A stretch of DNA of 64,000 bases from JAAXIE01 sp965263155. Its GTDB lineage: Bacteria; Chloroflexota; Dehalococcoidia; Lucifugimonadales; JAAXIE01. The stretch covers positions 2,542,001-2,606,000 of the forward strand of contig OZ253586.1 of the NCBI GenBank assembly GCA_965263155.1. Reading direction: 5' to 3'. The first letter of the stretch is position 1, and every line of letters begins with the position of its first letter. The notes beneath the pieces were generated by a model. That model ran no database searches. It was not told the origin of the DNA and saw nothing but the letters and a program-made list of their open reading frames with translations. The position numbers and the translations under genes are program-made. Shown here piece by piece: positions 55,296-64,000 of this stretch.

Positions 55296-57276
55296 TGATT
55301 CCCTCGTAATAAGGGCCTTTCGGGTTGGTTCTGCGGCGTGAGGGCGGTTAGGGGTGAGGTATTTGGTTGTTCCGGTCGGGGCTTATGTTGTGGCCGATGA
55401 GGTCGTTGTGGTGCGCCATACCCCGTCCGGGTAGGCATCAGCGGGCTCGCAACGGCTCCTGTAGCTTCATGCAGTGGGGGGAGCGGTCGCCAGGACAGCC
55501 GGTGGGACCAACATCTCGTCCAACCGTGCCCGGACCATTCGCTTGACGTTACACGCCAGGGCCTTGAGGTAGACGGCGAGCCGGACCCTCTCACCTCCAC
55601 GTACCCGTAGGCGGCCAAGACCATGGCGCCGTTTCAACTCCGAGTTCGTACCCTCTATCCCCGCACGCAACCCGTACCGTTTACGCCATTGTCCATCCGA
55701 CTCGGCCCGCCGCCTGCGTCCGATGTTCACCCTAGCGAGGTCCGCACTCAGCACGTAGGCTCCTCTCGGCGACCACTCTCCCCCGAGCTCAGGGCGACGA
55801 CGCCACCTCACAGGACACCGCGGACGCAGCGAGCAGGGCTCACACACCTCCCGGGCGAAGTGCATCTCCACTCGCTCGGGAGCCTCTTCATCCTCGTACT
55901 CGGACACGGCCTCATGTCCCGCAAGACACACCGCAGCCCTCCTTGCCGTAACGTCGATGTCAAAGTCAGCAGCAGTCAGTCTGACCGGCCAATAACCCCT
56001 GTCGGCCTCCGCTGGCGCCCGGCCCCCCACAGGGCTCACCAACTCCGTTCCCCTGCGCTCCGCCTCCCATCCGTTGTGTCCAGACCCATACGACGTGTCG
56101 CACCACAGCTCCGAAGGACCGATCCCACGCTCCCTCAACGTGTCTATCACCCCCACCGTCACACCGGCGTCGCCATTGCTCGATGGCGTGACCTCCACAT
56201 GGGTGATCATCTGCACAGGGTTCCCCTCTTCGCACGTCTCAGACACCTGCACCTCGTACCCCTTCCCCTTGTGTCCGCTGTAGGTCACCTCCGGGTCGTG
56301 TGGCGTCTGCATAGAGCTCGACCGCACCTCCTTCGGCTCCCTCAGCGCGACCGGCACCTTCCCCTCTGCCACATCGTCGTCATCGGCGCTGGGACGACCG
56401 TCCCTGTGCCGGCCCACATGGCACTGCTCATGCAAAAGCCTCTCCAACAGACCGTACTCCTCCATATCCGCCACCGCCGTCCCACGGAACCTATCCACCA
56501 GCCGGTACACGTCTCGCGCACACACCGACAGCCGGCGACGCCCCTCACCTGAACGTGCGTCCTCGTACCTCAATGCTTCGCCGGTCTCCTTGAGGTACCG
56601 CTGGGCCAGTCCATCCCCAATCCCTTCACCCGGACCAGGGTGCTCACGGCTCACCGCTAACAGGAACACCCGGACCGTCTCGCAGAACAGACCCAACCGC
56701 GTCAGCACCGCGATATTGCTCATGACGTGGGTCGAGTCCAGGCGCTGCTTGCCTGTCCCCAGTCCCAGGGCCTCTATCATCCGGTCCGTCGTCTCACAGA
56801 AGGCCAACCGCCCGCCGTCGTGCTCCATCAACCGCACACGGAAGTTATGCAGCGTCTTCTGGGCAAGGTGCGCCTCCTCCATCTCCAGCCGCAGCGCGTG
56901 GTGCCACAGCAGATTGAACTCCAACTCTTCCAACGCCTCCATGTCCGTCAGATCGAACATCTCCTTGAGCACCAGCACTCCCAGCACCGTCTGCACGGCG
57001 CGATTGGGCCTGCCCATGTCCGGGCTGTACAGCGGAGCGAACCGCTCCTCCTCTATGAGTGGCAGAGCCTCGTTCCGAAACACCTCCGCCCAGCTCCGCC
57101 GCATCAGCCTCGCCTTCCTCGGCGTGATCAGAAACTCCGACTGCCACAGGCTCTCCTGCGGTTCCCGTGCCTGAAACATCGATCACCTACTCCTGAGCCT
57201 TCTCTCCTCCACTTTCACCGGTCCGATTATCCCTCACTTCCAATACCCTCGCCCATGACTTTTTACGAAGGAATCA
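55296..57276 (-). mobile_element. IS1182-family insertion sequence, intact
   Basis: This is a 1,981-bp element bounded by 18-bp imperfect inverted repeats, TGATTCCCTCGTAATAAG at 55296 and its near-complement at 57259-57276 (16 of 18 match). The bases TAGT directly outside both ends (55292-55295 and 57277-57280) look like a 4-bp target duplication. One transposase gene fills most of the element. Intact frame, repeats and target duplication argue for a fairly recent insertion. Confidence 0.85.
55467..57179 (-). CDS. IS1182-family transposase
   Basis: This is a DDE transposase of 570 residues. The N-terminal DUF772-type region is APLYSPDMGRPNRAVQTVLGVLVLKEMFDLTDMEALEEL. The first catalytic Asp is in RLDSTHVMSNIA, the second in ELWCDTSYGSG, and the Glu in LRAGIEGTNSELKRRHGLGR. 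A Cys-rich stretch (CEPCSLRPRCPVRW) typical of the family lies before the last block. It starts at an ATG (57179) near the right inverted repeat. No frameshift is seen. Confidence 0.95.
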   Translation of the reverse strand: MFQAREPQESLWQSEFLITPRKARLMRRSWAEVFRNEALPLIEEERFAPLYSPDMGRPNRAVQTVLGVLVLKEMFDLTDMEALEELEFNLLWHHALRLEMEEAHLAQKTLHNFRVRLMEHDGGRLAFCETTDRMIEALGLGTGKQRLDSTHVMSNIAVLTRLGLFCETVRVFLLAVSREHPGPGEGIGDGLAQRYLKETGEALRYEDARSGEGRRRLSVCARDVYRLVDRFRGTAVADMEEYGLLERLLHEQCHVGRHRDGRPSADDDDVAEGKVPVALREPKEVRSSSMQTPHDPEVTYSGHKGKGYEVQVSETCEEGNPVQMITHVEVTPSSNGDAGVTVGVIDTLRERGIGPSELWCDTSYGSGHNGWEAERRGTELVSPVGGRAPAEADRGYWPVRLTAADFDIDVTARRAAVCLAGHEAVSEYEDEEAPERVEMHFAREVCEPCSLRPRCPVRWRRRPELGGEWSPRGAYVLSADLARVNIGRRRRAESDGQWRKRYGLRAGIEGTNSELKRRHGLGRLRVRGGERVRLAVYLKALACNVKRMVRARLDEMLVPPAVLATAPPTA

Positions 57277-58199
57277 TAGTTGAGCCGCCACGGCGATTAG
57301 TGCGAAAAGCACTGCGTATTGGGGCGCAGGCTGGCGCGCCAGCGTCTTTACCGTGAGTGGCTTGGTCCCTAACCGCCGCGCTCAGTCGCTCCACGGCAAC
57401 CCGGAAGCGTCCCTGATTTGTGCCAAGCTGTCGGCGCTTGGAAGAGGCTCCCCGTACCGCTGTGGGTCAAGCGTTGACGCGGAATCGGTTCAACTTGAGC
57501 AACGTGGGGAATCGAATCCCTTCCATAACGATGTCGAAGCCGCCCGGCTTCCACCCTGCTAGACCAACGATCGAGCTCGTTGCTCCCCGGGTGCGTGCCA
57601 TTCTGTTCCCAACGGTGTGTGACCCAGCTCCATGGTGGTTCCGCTCCTTCGCCCGTCGGTGCTGGTTCCACACTTCAAGTGACGGCTACGGCTCTGGTAC
57701 CGCCCGACTCTGGAACCGAGCAACCGATGCTGGGGGTTCCCAGGGCCTTGGCTCATTCGCTCGACCGTGCCAGTCCTGCCAACGTACTGGACAGGCTGAC
57801 ACGAGAAAAGGTCCTTCGTGAACGGCTACACCGCCGGCGGTCCGGCGTAAGGGCCGCCGTCTCGTCGGAGCGTCGCTAAGGCCTATCGGAACGATACGAC
57901 AGGGTTGCTAGGGGCCCAGCAACCGCTCCTGGAACCTCCCCCTACTCCTTCACTAATGATGTTTGTCCGAGATCTGTATCCTAGACCTGACTTGTCCCTT
58001 ACACGCGGAACTCTGCACTGCGTGGATGCGGCTTGGACCCACGAACAGACCGGGCTACGGAGCCCCAGTCACTATGACCGGAGTCTGCCCCCTCCTCTTC
58101 CCATGCCCTAGGTCACTGCCAAGGCACCAAGCGGCCGAGGCTAGACCACTGATCTGATCGGCTCCGACCGGCACGAAGTCACCTGAGACCTAGCCATGG
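57277..58199. other. Region without recognisable genes
   Basis: These ~920 nt contain several overlapping frames on both strands but no ribosome sites or family motifs. A tRNA T-loop-like string near 57509 was checked and does not extend to a tRNA. Probably decayed accessory DNA. Confidence 0.5.
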
Positions 58200-58400
58200 A
58201 GGGCAAAGCACCGTCTGAATGGCTTCATCGTCTACACGAGCTACATCGCAGGCCGTGTCACCGTCATTATTGATCGCCGTGATGCCTTGCGCCCTGGGCC
58301 AACAGTAACTTCATGATCTCAGCAGCCGGAGCTCTGTGCCAAGGTTCGCTGTACTTCGCTGCCAGATGCAGTGGCCTGTTTGGCCGATCTGACGGCTTCC
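58200..58400 (-). pseudogene. Ankyrin-repeat gene remnant
   Basis: The minus strand reads NRPLHLAAKYSEP, then AAEIMKLLLAQGA, shifts frame near 58290, and continues ITAINNDGDTACDVARVDDEAIQTVL. These are two consecutive pieces of ankyrin repeats. No intact gene surrounds them. A different ankyrin gene lies at 62610-63308. Confidence 0.65.
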
Positions 58401-58866
58401 TCCACAGATTGGCCGATGAATTTATAGTAGAGTGCAACCTCAGATGTCCAGTTGCGGCTCAGTCGGCATCTCCCCGCATTTCCTGCGCCAGCCGTGATGC
58501 CGAGAGCTTCGCGCGCCGTGCTGGCAGGGGTCTACAGTTGATGAGTACGGCGCGTTGTTGGGCCTCGTTCTATAGGGAGCTGCCAGCTCCCGGTTCGCGC
58601 TCCTCGCATTCGATGAAAGGCGGAGAGGGTCGAGTAGGCGACCGGGGATTTTCCAATTCATGACGAGTGAAACTTGCATCTCATCCCTACCAGAGCTAAT
58701 CGAAGTCAGGGAAGAGAGTCCACTTGGTACCGGTTCGTTACTACCTGTTGCGGAAGGTCTTCATCCGGACGGCTCAGTGGGTGGAGAAACCCACGGATAC
58801 AGGCCTGAGGGTCCGTCAGGCGCCTGCGATGGCCCGGCAGACTCCTCGTTGTCCCCCTAGCACAGG

Positions 58867-60310
58867 CTATCGCAGGCGGTTGTTCGCATACGCATACACA
58901 CCAGCGCCAACTATTGCTATAGCTACCCTGCGACGACGATGACAACGATCAGCCATACCGGTACCCCTCCTCCGTCACCCGGTCCCGCAGGCAGAGCCTG
59001 TGACGCGGTCGCGGGAATGGACGGAGCGGTGGCCGTCTGAGTTGGCGAGGGTTCCATGCTGGTCTCGGAGACCCTGACGGGCTCCGGCATCGGAGTGCTC
59101 TGAGGCGCGTCCGTCCGTGGGGGCATGGGCGTTGGCGTTGGCGCCAATGAGGGCGCAGGCACTGGGTTTGGCGAGGGTGGCGCAGGCGTTGTGCTTGGGG
59201 TCGACGCCAGTGCGGGCACGATGGTTGGCGTGGGCGATGGGGGAGACGTCACGATAGGTGTTGGCGCAGGCATGGGGGGCGGACCAGGAGTTGGTATGGG
59301 CGCAGGAGTGGGAGTTGCTATGGTCGTGGGCATGGGCGATGCGGTCGGCGTGGGCGTTGCTGCTGGTGTAGGTGTTGGCATGGGTGTGGGAGTCGGAGGG
59401 GGAGTGGCGCTGACGGTTAACTCGGAAGAACCTCCCACTGGCTGTTCGACCTTGTCCGAGTCCCTAAGAACCCCGACAAAGGAGTGGGCACCCTCCTCGC
59501 GGGACGCCGTAACGGTGTAGGTGAAGGCATCATTCCCCAACAGGGTGAAGATGACGGTCTGGCCCTCGACTACGGACGCATCCGGTAGGCTGGACGATAT
59601 ATAGGAGAACCCGGCAGGCAACGTCTCCAGGACCTGACCCAGACCGCCATACCTGGTGGCCGTGATAGTTACCGTAAGCTCAGTGCCTGGATGCACCCAC
59701 GACTCGGAGAAGCTCCTGTTGGCGTTGTATTGTTGCGGAGTCGCGGGAGGAGGGGCTGGGGGCGGAGCAGCCCTGACCGTTATGGATGAGTGGCCCAGCA
59801 CAGGCTGTTCCCCCATGTCCGAGTCATGCAAAACCCGGCGAAAGGGTGAGAGCCTTCACCGGTGGATGTAGCGGGTGCGACAACGGAGTAAGGTGAAGGT
59901 CCCTCTCGCGTCAGGGTGAGAGTGATGGTCTGACCCTCGAGCATGGCGGCGCTCTGCAGGCTGGACGAGACATAGCTGAACCCGGCGGGTAGCGTCTCGA
60001 CCACCGGACCCGAATCGCCGTACCGTGCGGCAGTGATGGCCACAACGAGCTCGCCGCCCAGCAGCACCCAGGGCTCGGAGAAATACCTGGTTGCGATGGG
60101 CTCCGTGGGTGTTGGGGTAGGTGTGGGCGTAGGAGGCGGGGTGGCGCTACCGTTATCTGGGAGGTGCCTCCCACCGGTCGCTCCATCTTCTCCGAGTCCT
60201 TCAGAACTCCGGCAAAAGTGTAAACACCCTCCTCGGTAGGCGCGGCGACGGTGTAGGTGACGCTTTTATCTCCCGGCAGGGTGAAGGTGACGGTTTGGTC
60301 TCCACCACTG
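58867..60310 (-). pseudogene. Decayed repeat surface protein, 5'-truncated with three frameshifts
   Basis: This was a surface protein with at least two DUF11-like units (ARYGDSGPVVETLPAGFSYVSSSL and the later TRYGGLGQVLETLPAGFSYISSSL), each followed by a GVLxDSxKxEQPVGG-type end and a Thr-Pro linker, then a long Pro/Thr stalk and a C-terminal membrane anchor. Frame breaks of one base occur near 60158, 59834 and 58930; the last cuts the anchor, whose continuation VAIAIVGAGVYAYANNRLR lies in another frame down to 58867. At least two breaks fit loss of one G from a G run. The 5' end stops in mid-unit (GGDQTVTFTLPGD) exactly at putative recombination site B, with no signal peptide. Confidence 0.8.
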
Positions 60311-60376
60311 CCAATATGCCCCGGTTTTAGCTATACAATCAGCTTTTCCACGATTCGTTATCACTTTTGCTATCAC
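60305..60376 (-). other. Putative recombination site B
   Basis: This 72-bp stretch corresponds to site A at 26926-26998 and has the same orientation. It shares CACTTTTGCTATCAC at 60362-60376, TAGCTATA at 60328-60335 and CCACTGCC at 60305-60312. The DNA to the right of the two sites is unrelated. In both cases a surface-protein gene begins abruptly at the left edge. Confidence 0.5.
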
Positions 60377-60461
60377 TGCTCTTGTCGGCTAGCAGACGGG
60401 ATCTAAACGTCGCTAATTAGGGCCCGTTCTGTGCGATTCCCAAGGGGTTCCCCATTTGATG

Positions 60462-60899
60462 TTACGGCAGATTGGGGCAGCGTGGGGATCGGGTGCGGAT
60501 GCCTAGAACGGTCTGACAGTCCACACAGTACCTTGGAGGTTTCGGCTTCTCCTCTCTGCCCACCCGCGCCCGTCTCTCCCGTTTGCTCTTGGATTCCCGA
60601 ATGTAATGGCAGACTCGACACCTCACGCTCTTGGAGGACGGGTCGATCGGCTTCTCACAGTCTCGACACCGCTTGCCCTTCCGAGCCCGCTTCCCCGCGC
60701 ACGTCGCGCCAAGTCCGCTAGTTGGCAGGGTTCGCACTTAGTACGGTTGACCACTCGCTTGAAGGTAGTTTCACAAGTGCATGCTTTGTAGGCTGGTGGA
60801 GGAGGGGATGGTGGAAGGGGTATACCGGCCTCCGCAGAGCGAACACTTGAGTTCGTCGTCGTCGCGTACCAGGCGGCCAGCGCAACGCGGACACCGCAC
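60462..60899 (-). pseudogene. Zinc-ribbon protein gene with two frameshifts
   Basis: Reading three frames in series gives MRCPRCAGRLVRDDDELKCSLCGGRYTP, then YKACTCETTFKRVVNRTKCEPCQLADLARRARG, then KRARKGKRCRDCEKPIDPSSKSVRCRVCHY and PRYCVDCQTVLG. That is four CxxC-based ribbons in tandem. The second break (near 60703) is repaired by adding one G to a four-G run. The GTG at 60899 is a plausible start after a TAG. The intact protein would have been a small basic zinc-ribbon protein, function unknown. As it stands only a 91-residue C-terminal frame is open. Confidence 0.65.
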
Positions 60900-61211
60900 T
60901 AGGGTCCGATCCGCCTGCTAAGTAGCTCTAGGTGGTCACTGTTGCGCCGGAGCTCCGACACCCCTTGCACTGTCCGGGTGTCTCCGGTTTTCGTCGGTGA
61001 ATCTCACGCGTTGTCGCGTAGCTCATCTGGAGTACACGACTGGTGGTGCCAGGTTGCGAAAGTAGTCTGTTGCAAGGTTGCTTCTCAAGTGTCTATTAGC
61101 TCTTGCATCGCAAGAGTCTCCTTGACCAGGTTAGGCCTGACGGACGCGACTTTCTCCATAGGGATTTTGAGGGTGGCTGAGAGCTTCCTCCCTGATTGTT
61201 CGGCTGGGTGA
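60900..61211. other. Region without recognisable genes
   Basis: About 310 nt between the zinc-ribbon remnant and the IS5-family copy. No ribosome-site-led frame or motif was found. Confidence 0.45.
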
Positions 61212-62332
61212 CCAAGGCGATCTGAAAGGTGTCTGCCAAGATCTCGCCCGGTGTTGGCCTACGTGAATCTGGAGGAGCGGGTACCCAAGGACCATCCCCT
61301 GCGGGCCATCAAGGCGGTGGCCGACGAGGCGCTGAAACGCCTCTCACCCGAGTTCGACCGGATGTGCTCCAAGGTGGGCCGGGCCTCGGTACCACCGGAG
61401 CGATTGCTGAAGGCATCACTGCTCATCTCCCTCTACTCGGTGCGCAGCGAGAGGGCCTTCTGCGAGGAGCTGGAATACAATCTGTTGTTTCGCTGGTTCC
61501 TGGACATGAACCTGATGGAGCGCAGCTTCGACCCCACGGTGTTCACCAAGAACAGGAAACGACTGCTGGAACACAGAATAGGCCAGGCTCTGTTCGACGA
61601 GGTGGTATGGGAGGAGGACCGCCGGGGACTGCTGTCGGACGAGCACTTCAGCGTGGACGGGACACTGATAGAGGTAGTGGCCAGCATCAAGAGCTTCAGG
61701 CGGCGCGAAGACCAGGAGAAACCTCCCGATGATGATCCTGGCAACCCGTGGGTGGGCTTTCGTGGGGAGAGGTTGAAGAACGAGACCCACGAGAGCAGGA
61801 CGGACCCCGAGGCTAGGTTGATGCGGAAAGGGAAGGGCAGGGAGGCTAGGCTGTCATTCATGGGCCACGCGCTGATGGAGAACGGCAACGGGCTGTTGAT
61901 GGACTTCGTGGTGAGCAGGGCCACGGGTAGGGCGGAGCGTGAGGCTGTGCCCGTGATGCTGGACGACGCCCGGCAGCGGGGGTACCGTCCCAGGACGCTG
62001 GGAGCTGATAAGGGGTACGACACCCGGGAGTGTGTCAGGGCCATGCGTAACGGGGGGTTACGCCTCACGTGGCGCGGCGGACACACTCGGCGATAGACGG
62101 ACGCACCACGAGGCACGCTAGCTACAGGGCGAGTCAGAAGGTGCGCAAGAGGGTGGAGGAGGTGTTCGGGTGGATGAAGACAGTGGGAGGATTCCGACGG
62201 ACACGTTATCGGGGAGTAGAGCGGACGGGGCTGGCTGGGTACTTTGTGGCTACGGCCTACAACCTAGTGCGGATGGCTAACCTGGTGTCGTGTGAGAGGG
62301 CTCGGGCCCTCCAGCAGACGTGATCGCCTGGG
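61212..62332 (+). mobile_element. IS5-family insertion sequence copy, inactive
   Basis: This element of roughly 1.1 kb carries a frameshifted transposase. CCAAGGCGATC at 61212-61222 and the complement of CCCAGGCGATC at 62322-62332 form a possible inverted pair (10 of 11) close to the gene ends, but no target duplication is visible, so the ends are tentative. Confidence 0.6.
61251..62323 (+). pseudogene. IS5-family transposase with a frameshift in a G run
   Basis: This DDE transposase opens at a GTG (61251). The N-terminal block is EERVPKDHPLRAIKAVADEAL, the middle block is SVRSERAFCEELEYNLLFRWFLDM, the first Asp is in FSVDGTLIEVVAS and the second in LGADKGYDTRE. The frame then ends at 62096, but the +1 frame supplies ARRTHSAIDGRTTRH and KVRKRVEEVFGWMKTVGG with the catalytic Glu. 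Adding one G to the run at 62052-62057 joins both parts into a protein of ~357 residues. It could be programmed frameshifting, but the related copy at 63594 cannot be checked at that point. Confidence 0.85.
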
Positions 62333-62609
62333 CGTGGCAGTGCGCCCGTAAGGTCTGACGGGCCCTCCCAGCCCTTGCTGATCACCTCATGGTCCCTTGG
62401 CAGGGGTCCCAAACCGCCTTCCGGCTAACCGAAAGCGTCAAACTTAACTCAAACCAGCCTCTTCGAACCAGTGAAATCCATTCTTCAGCAGCCTGCTAAT
62501 GGGGTTCCTAGCTGCCGACTTAAACGTTGTCGCCAACAACCAATTCCTAGAGATGCTGACGAGGGGATCGCCCTCGTCCTGGCTAATCATCCTAATAGAT
62601 TGCCGACTG

Positions 62610-63308
62610 CTAATATGACCAGTGGGCTTTGGGTGGTATCTCGTCATCGTAGACTTCGCGAGACTTACCTCCCTTACTGAGCAAATACTCTTTAATATCC
62701 TTGAAATCATGCCGAATGGCATCGGTCAATGGTGTGCCACCGAAACGATCGATCGGATTGACATCTACGCCGGCTACTTCAACGAGGAATTTTACTGCTT
62801 CAAGGTTACCTGTAGATGCGGCAAGGTGAATCGGAGTCCTTGAATCGTAATCACCACCATTAGCTTGTGCGGTGCCTGCATTGACGAGTTCCTTTAATCT
62901 TGCGACGTCACCTAGACTTGCTGCCACTACGGTTTCGAGATTGGTGTTTTCGCGGTACTTACTGGCGGCGTCTTCATGTGACTCCGTATCAAAAGGACAC
63001 AAAGGTCGAGACGTAAACCCCTTTGATGCCAGGTATTGGATCACCTCTTTGTGGTCATGTCTGATGGCGTCCGTTAATGCGGTACCGTTCCATCGAGCTG
63101 TTTCGTTCAAGGGTACTTGGGCAACTTCTATCAACCATTTCACTGCATCTAGGTGCCCTTCTGCAGCGGCTAAATGTAACGCTGTTCTGCCGTCATAATC
63201 GGCTGTTTGTTTCGGATCAAATCCCTCTGCAGCCATCTTTTCCATTGTTGGCACATCGCCTCTACTTGCGGCATCTACAAACTGTTCTATATGAATATCT
63301 AAAGCCAT
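62610..63308 (-). CDS. Ankyrin-repeat protein
   Basis: This 232-residue soluble protein is made of two similar halves of about 90-100 residues. Each half has a first ankyrin repeat (VDAASRGDVPTMEKMAAEG / VAASLGDVARLKELVNAG), a second (YDGRTALHLAAAEGHLDAVKWLIEVAQV / YDSRTPIHLAASTGNLEAVKFLVEVAGV) and a third (NGTALTDAIRHDHKEVIQYLASKG / GGTPLTDAIRHDFKDIKEYLLSKG). It has no signal peptide. The ATG at 63308 follows AAAGGAAAA. It likely mediates protein binding; the partner is unknown. Base composition is AT-richer than its IS neighbours. It sits alone between two directly oriented IS5-family copies. Confidence 0.85.
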   Translation of the reverse strand: MALDIHIEQFVDAASRGDVPTMEKMAAEGFDPKQTADYDGRTALHLAAAEGHLDAVKWLIEVAQVPLNETARWNGTALTDAIRHDHKEVIQYLASKGFTSRPLCPFDTESHEDAASKYRENTNLETVVAASLGDVARLKELVNAGTAQANGGDYDSRTPIHLAASTGNLEAVKFLVEVAGVDVNPIDRFGGTPLTDAIRHDFKDIKEYLLSKGGKSREVYDDEIPPKAHWSY

Positions 63309-63593
63309 AATGTTTTCCTTTGTTGTACCTTGTGGTTTATGCGGTCGATAGGCCAACGGCCTAGGCGAACGTATACTACTAATGCTTCTCAAGCCGTGTC
63401 AAGAGTAGGACATTTTGCCTTCACCTGTTAGGGCGACGTGATGGCTACCACGTCGGTCAGGGCAGCAAGAAAAGGAGTTTCTGTCCCGTCGAGTTCCAGC
63501 CGCATCATTACCTCTAACCCGCCATTATCTAACAGGCAGCGGAAAAAGGGATTTGTGAGTTAGGATGCCACGGAGACGCAGCGGAGGTGCGGG

Positions 63594-64000
63594 ATGCGCG
63601 GAAGACGTGAGGAACAGGAAGTGATGCTGGCCTTCGTGGACATGGAAGGGCGAGTACCCAAGGACCATCCTCTACGCACCATCAAGGCGGTGGCCGACGA
63701 GGTGCTGAAACGCCTCTCACCCGAGTTCGACAGGATGTACTCCAACGTGGGCCGGGCATCGGTGCCACCGGAGCGATTGCTGAAGGCGTCCCTGCTCATC
63801 TCCCTCTACTCGGTGCGCAGCGAGCGGGCCTTCCGCGAAGAGCTGGAATACAATCTCCTCTTCCGCTGGTTCCTGGATATGAACCTGATGGAGCGTAGCT
63901 TCGACCCGACAGTGTTCACCAAGAACCGGAAGCGATTGCTGGAACACCGTGTGGGCCAGGCCCTGTTCGACGAGGTGGTGTGGGAGGCCGACCGCCGGGG
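63594..64000 (+). CDS. IS5-family transposase, partial (runs off window)
   Basis: This is a second copy, closely similar to the transposase at 61251. Shared blocks are GRVPKDHPLRTIKAVADEVLKRLSPEFDRM, GRASVPPERLLKASLLISLYSVRSERAF and NLMERSFDPTVFTKNRKRLLEHR. Here an ATG at 63594 gives an N-terminus MRGRREEQEVMLAFVDMEG, longer than the other copy. The frame is open to the window edge (135 codons). Left flanks of the two copies do not match, so they inserted independently or their ends have decayed. Confidence 0.85.
   Translation, partial: MRGRREEQEVMLAFVDMEGRVPKDHPLRTIKAVADEVLKRLSPEFDRMYSNVGRASVPPERLLKASLLISLYSVRSERAFREELEYNLLFRWFLDMNLMERSFDPTVFTKNRKRLLEHRVGQALFDEVVWEADRR

Noticed and set aside
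55623..57356. Long plus-strand frames opposite the IS1182 transposase
   Set aside because: They lie inside a complete transposase gene with all catalytic motifs and are shadows of it.
57480..57570. A T-loop-like string (GATTCGATTCCC on the minus strand) suggesting a tRNA gene
   Set aside because: The T stem does not pair properly, and no matching acceptor stem, D arm or anticodon arm could be placed around it.

Overview
The window looks like a chromosomal segment of an uncultured Chloroflexota bacterium, perhaps of the Dehalococcoidia/SAR202 kind. This is inference from gene style, not from a marker gene. The signs are lipoproteins with long Thr-Pro linkers behind the lipobox cysteine, a type II (eukaryote-like) glutamine synthetase, branched-chain amino acid and family 5 solute-binding proteins, a huge repeat surface protein with cadherin units and a C-terminal membrane anchor, and TTG/GTG starts. 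No rRNA or tRNA gene was found.

Region 1 (1-15.8 kb) is ordinary, mostly GC-rich chromosome. It holds a liv-type ABC transporter (livM partial, livH, two livK copies with a livH scar between them), glutamine synthetase, a family 5 solute-binding lipoprotein, and a four-gene minus-strand cluster (SppA-like protease, membrane-anchored DUF4350-like protein, internally duplicated lipoprotein, voltage-gated cation channel). A small membrane protein, a DUF3574 protein and a HAD phosphatase follow. Region 2 (15.9-26.9 kb) is one 11-kb open frame for a surface protein of about 32 Ig-like units, arranged as seven-unit super-repeats, then four cadherin repeats and a C-terminal transmembrane helix. Its 5' end is cut off in mid-unit.

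Region 3 (27-60.4 kb) is an accessory and defence island. It carries a complete-looking Ssp-type DNA phosphorothioation locus: sspE (DUF262/DUF1524), sspA (cysteine desulfurase), sspB (DUF4007), sspC (ATPase) and sspD (PAPS-reductase-like). Next come a translationally coupled SF2 helicase / GHKL ATPase / PLD-nuclease operon that could be a second, SspFGH-like effector module, and a sacsin-like GHKL ATPase fused to a DUF3883 nuclease domain. Plasmid- or ICE-like genes follow (radC, two ssb genes, replication-relaxation, a broken LexA-like gene). Then there is an AbiE toxin-antitoxin pair whose toxin carries a WYL domain, a secreted HNH lipoprotein, a GIY-YIG/DGQHR gene pair, an intact IS1182-family element with target duplication, and decayed ankyrin and surface-protein genes. 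A lone type I-E-like CRISPR repeat sits at the left edge.

The 5'-truncated surface genes at 26.9 kb and 60.3 kb both stop at a shared 72-73 bp sequence in the same orientation. This is the most unusual non-coding signal in the window and may be a recombination site. Region 4 (60.4-64 kb) holds a broken zinc-ribbon gene, two directly oriented IS5-family copies (one frameshifted, one running off the window) and an ankyrin-repeat gene between them. Single-base frameshifts, several of them in G runs, cluster between 48 and 62.3 kb, while the 11-kb frame in region 2 is intact. That pattern favours real decay of accessory DNA over general sequence error.
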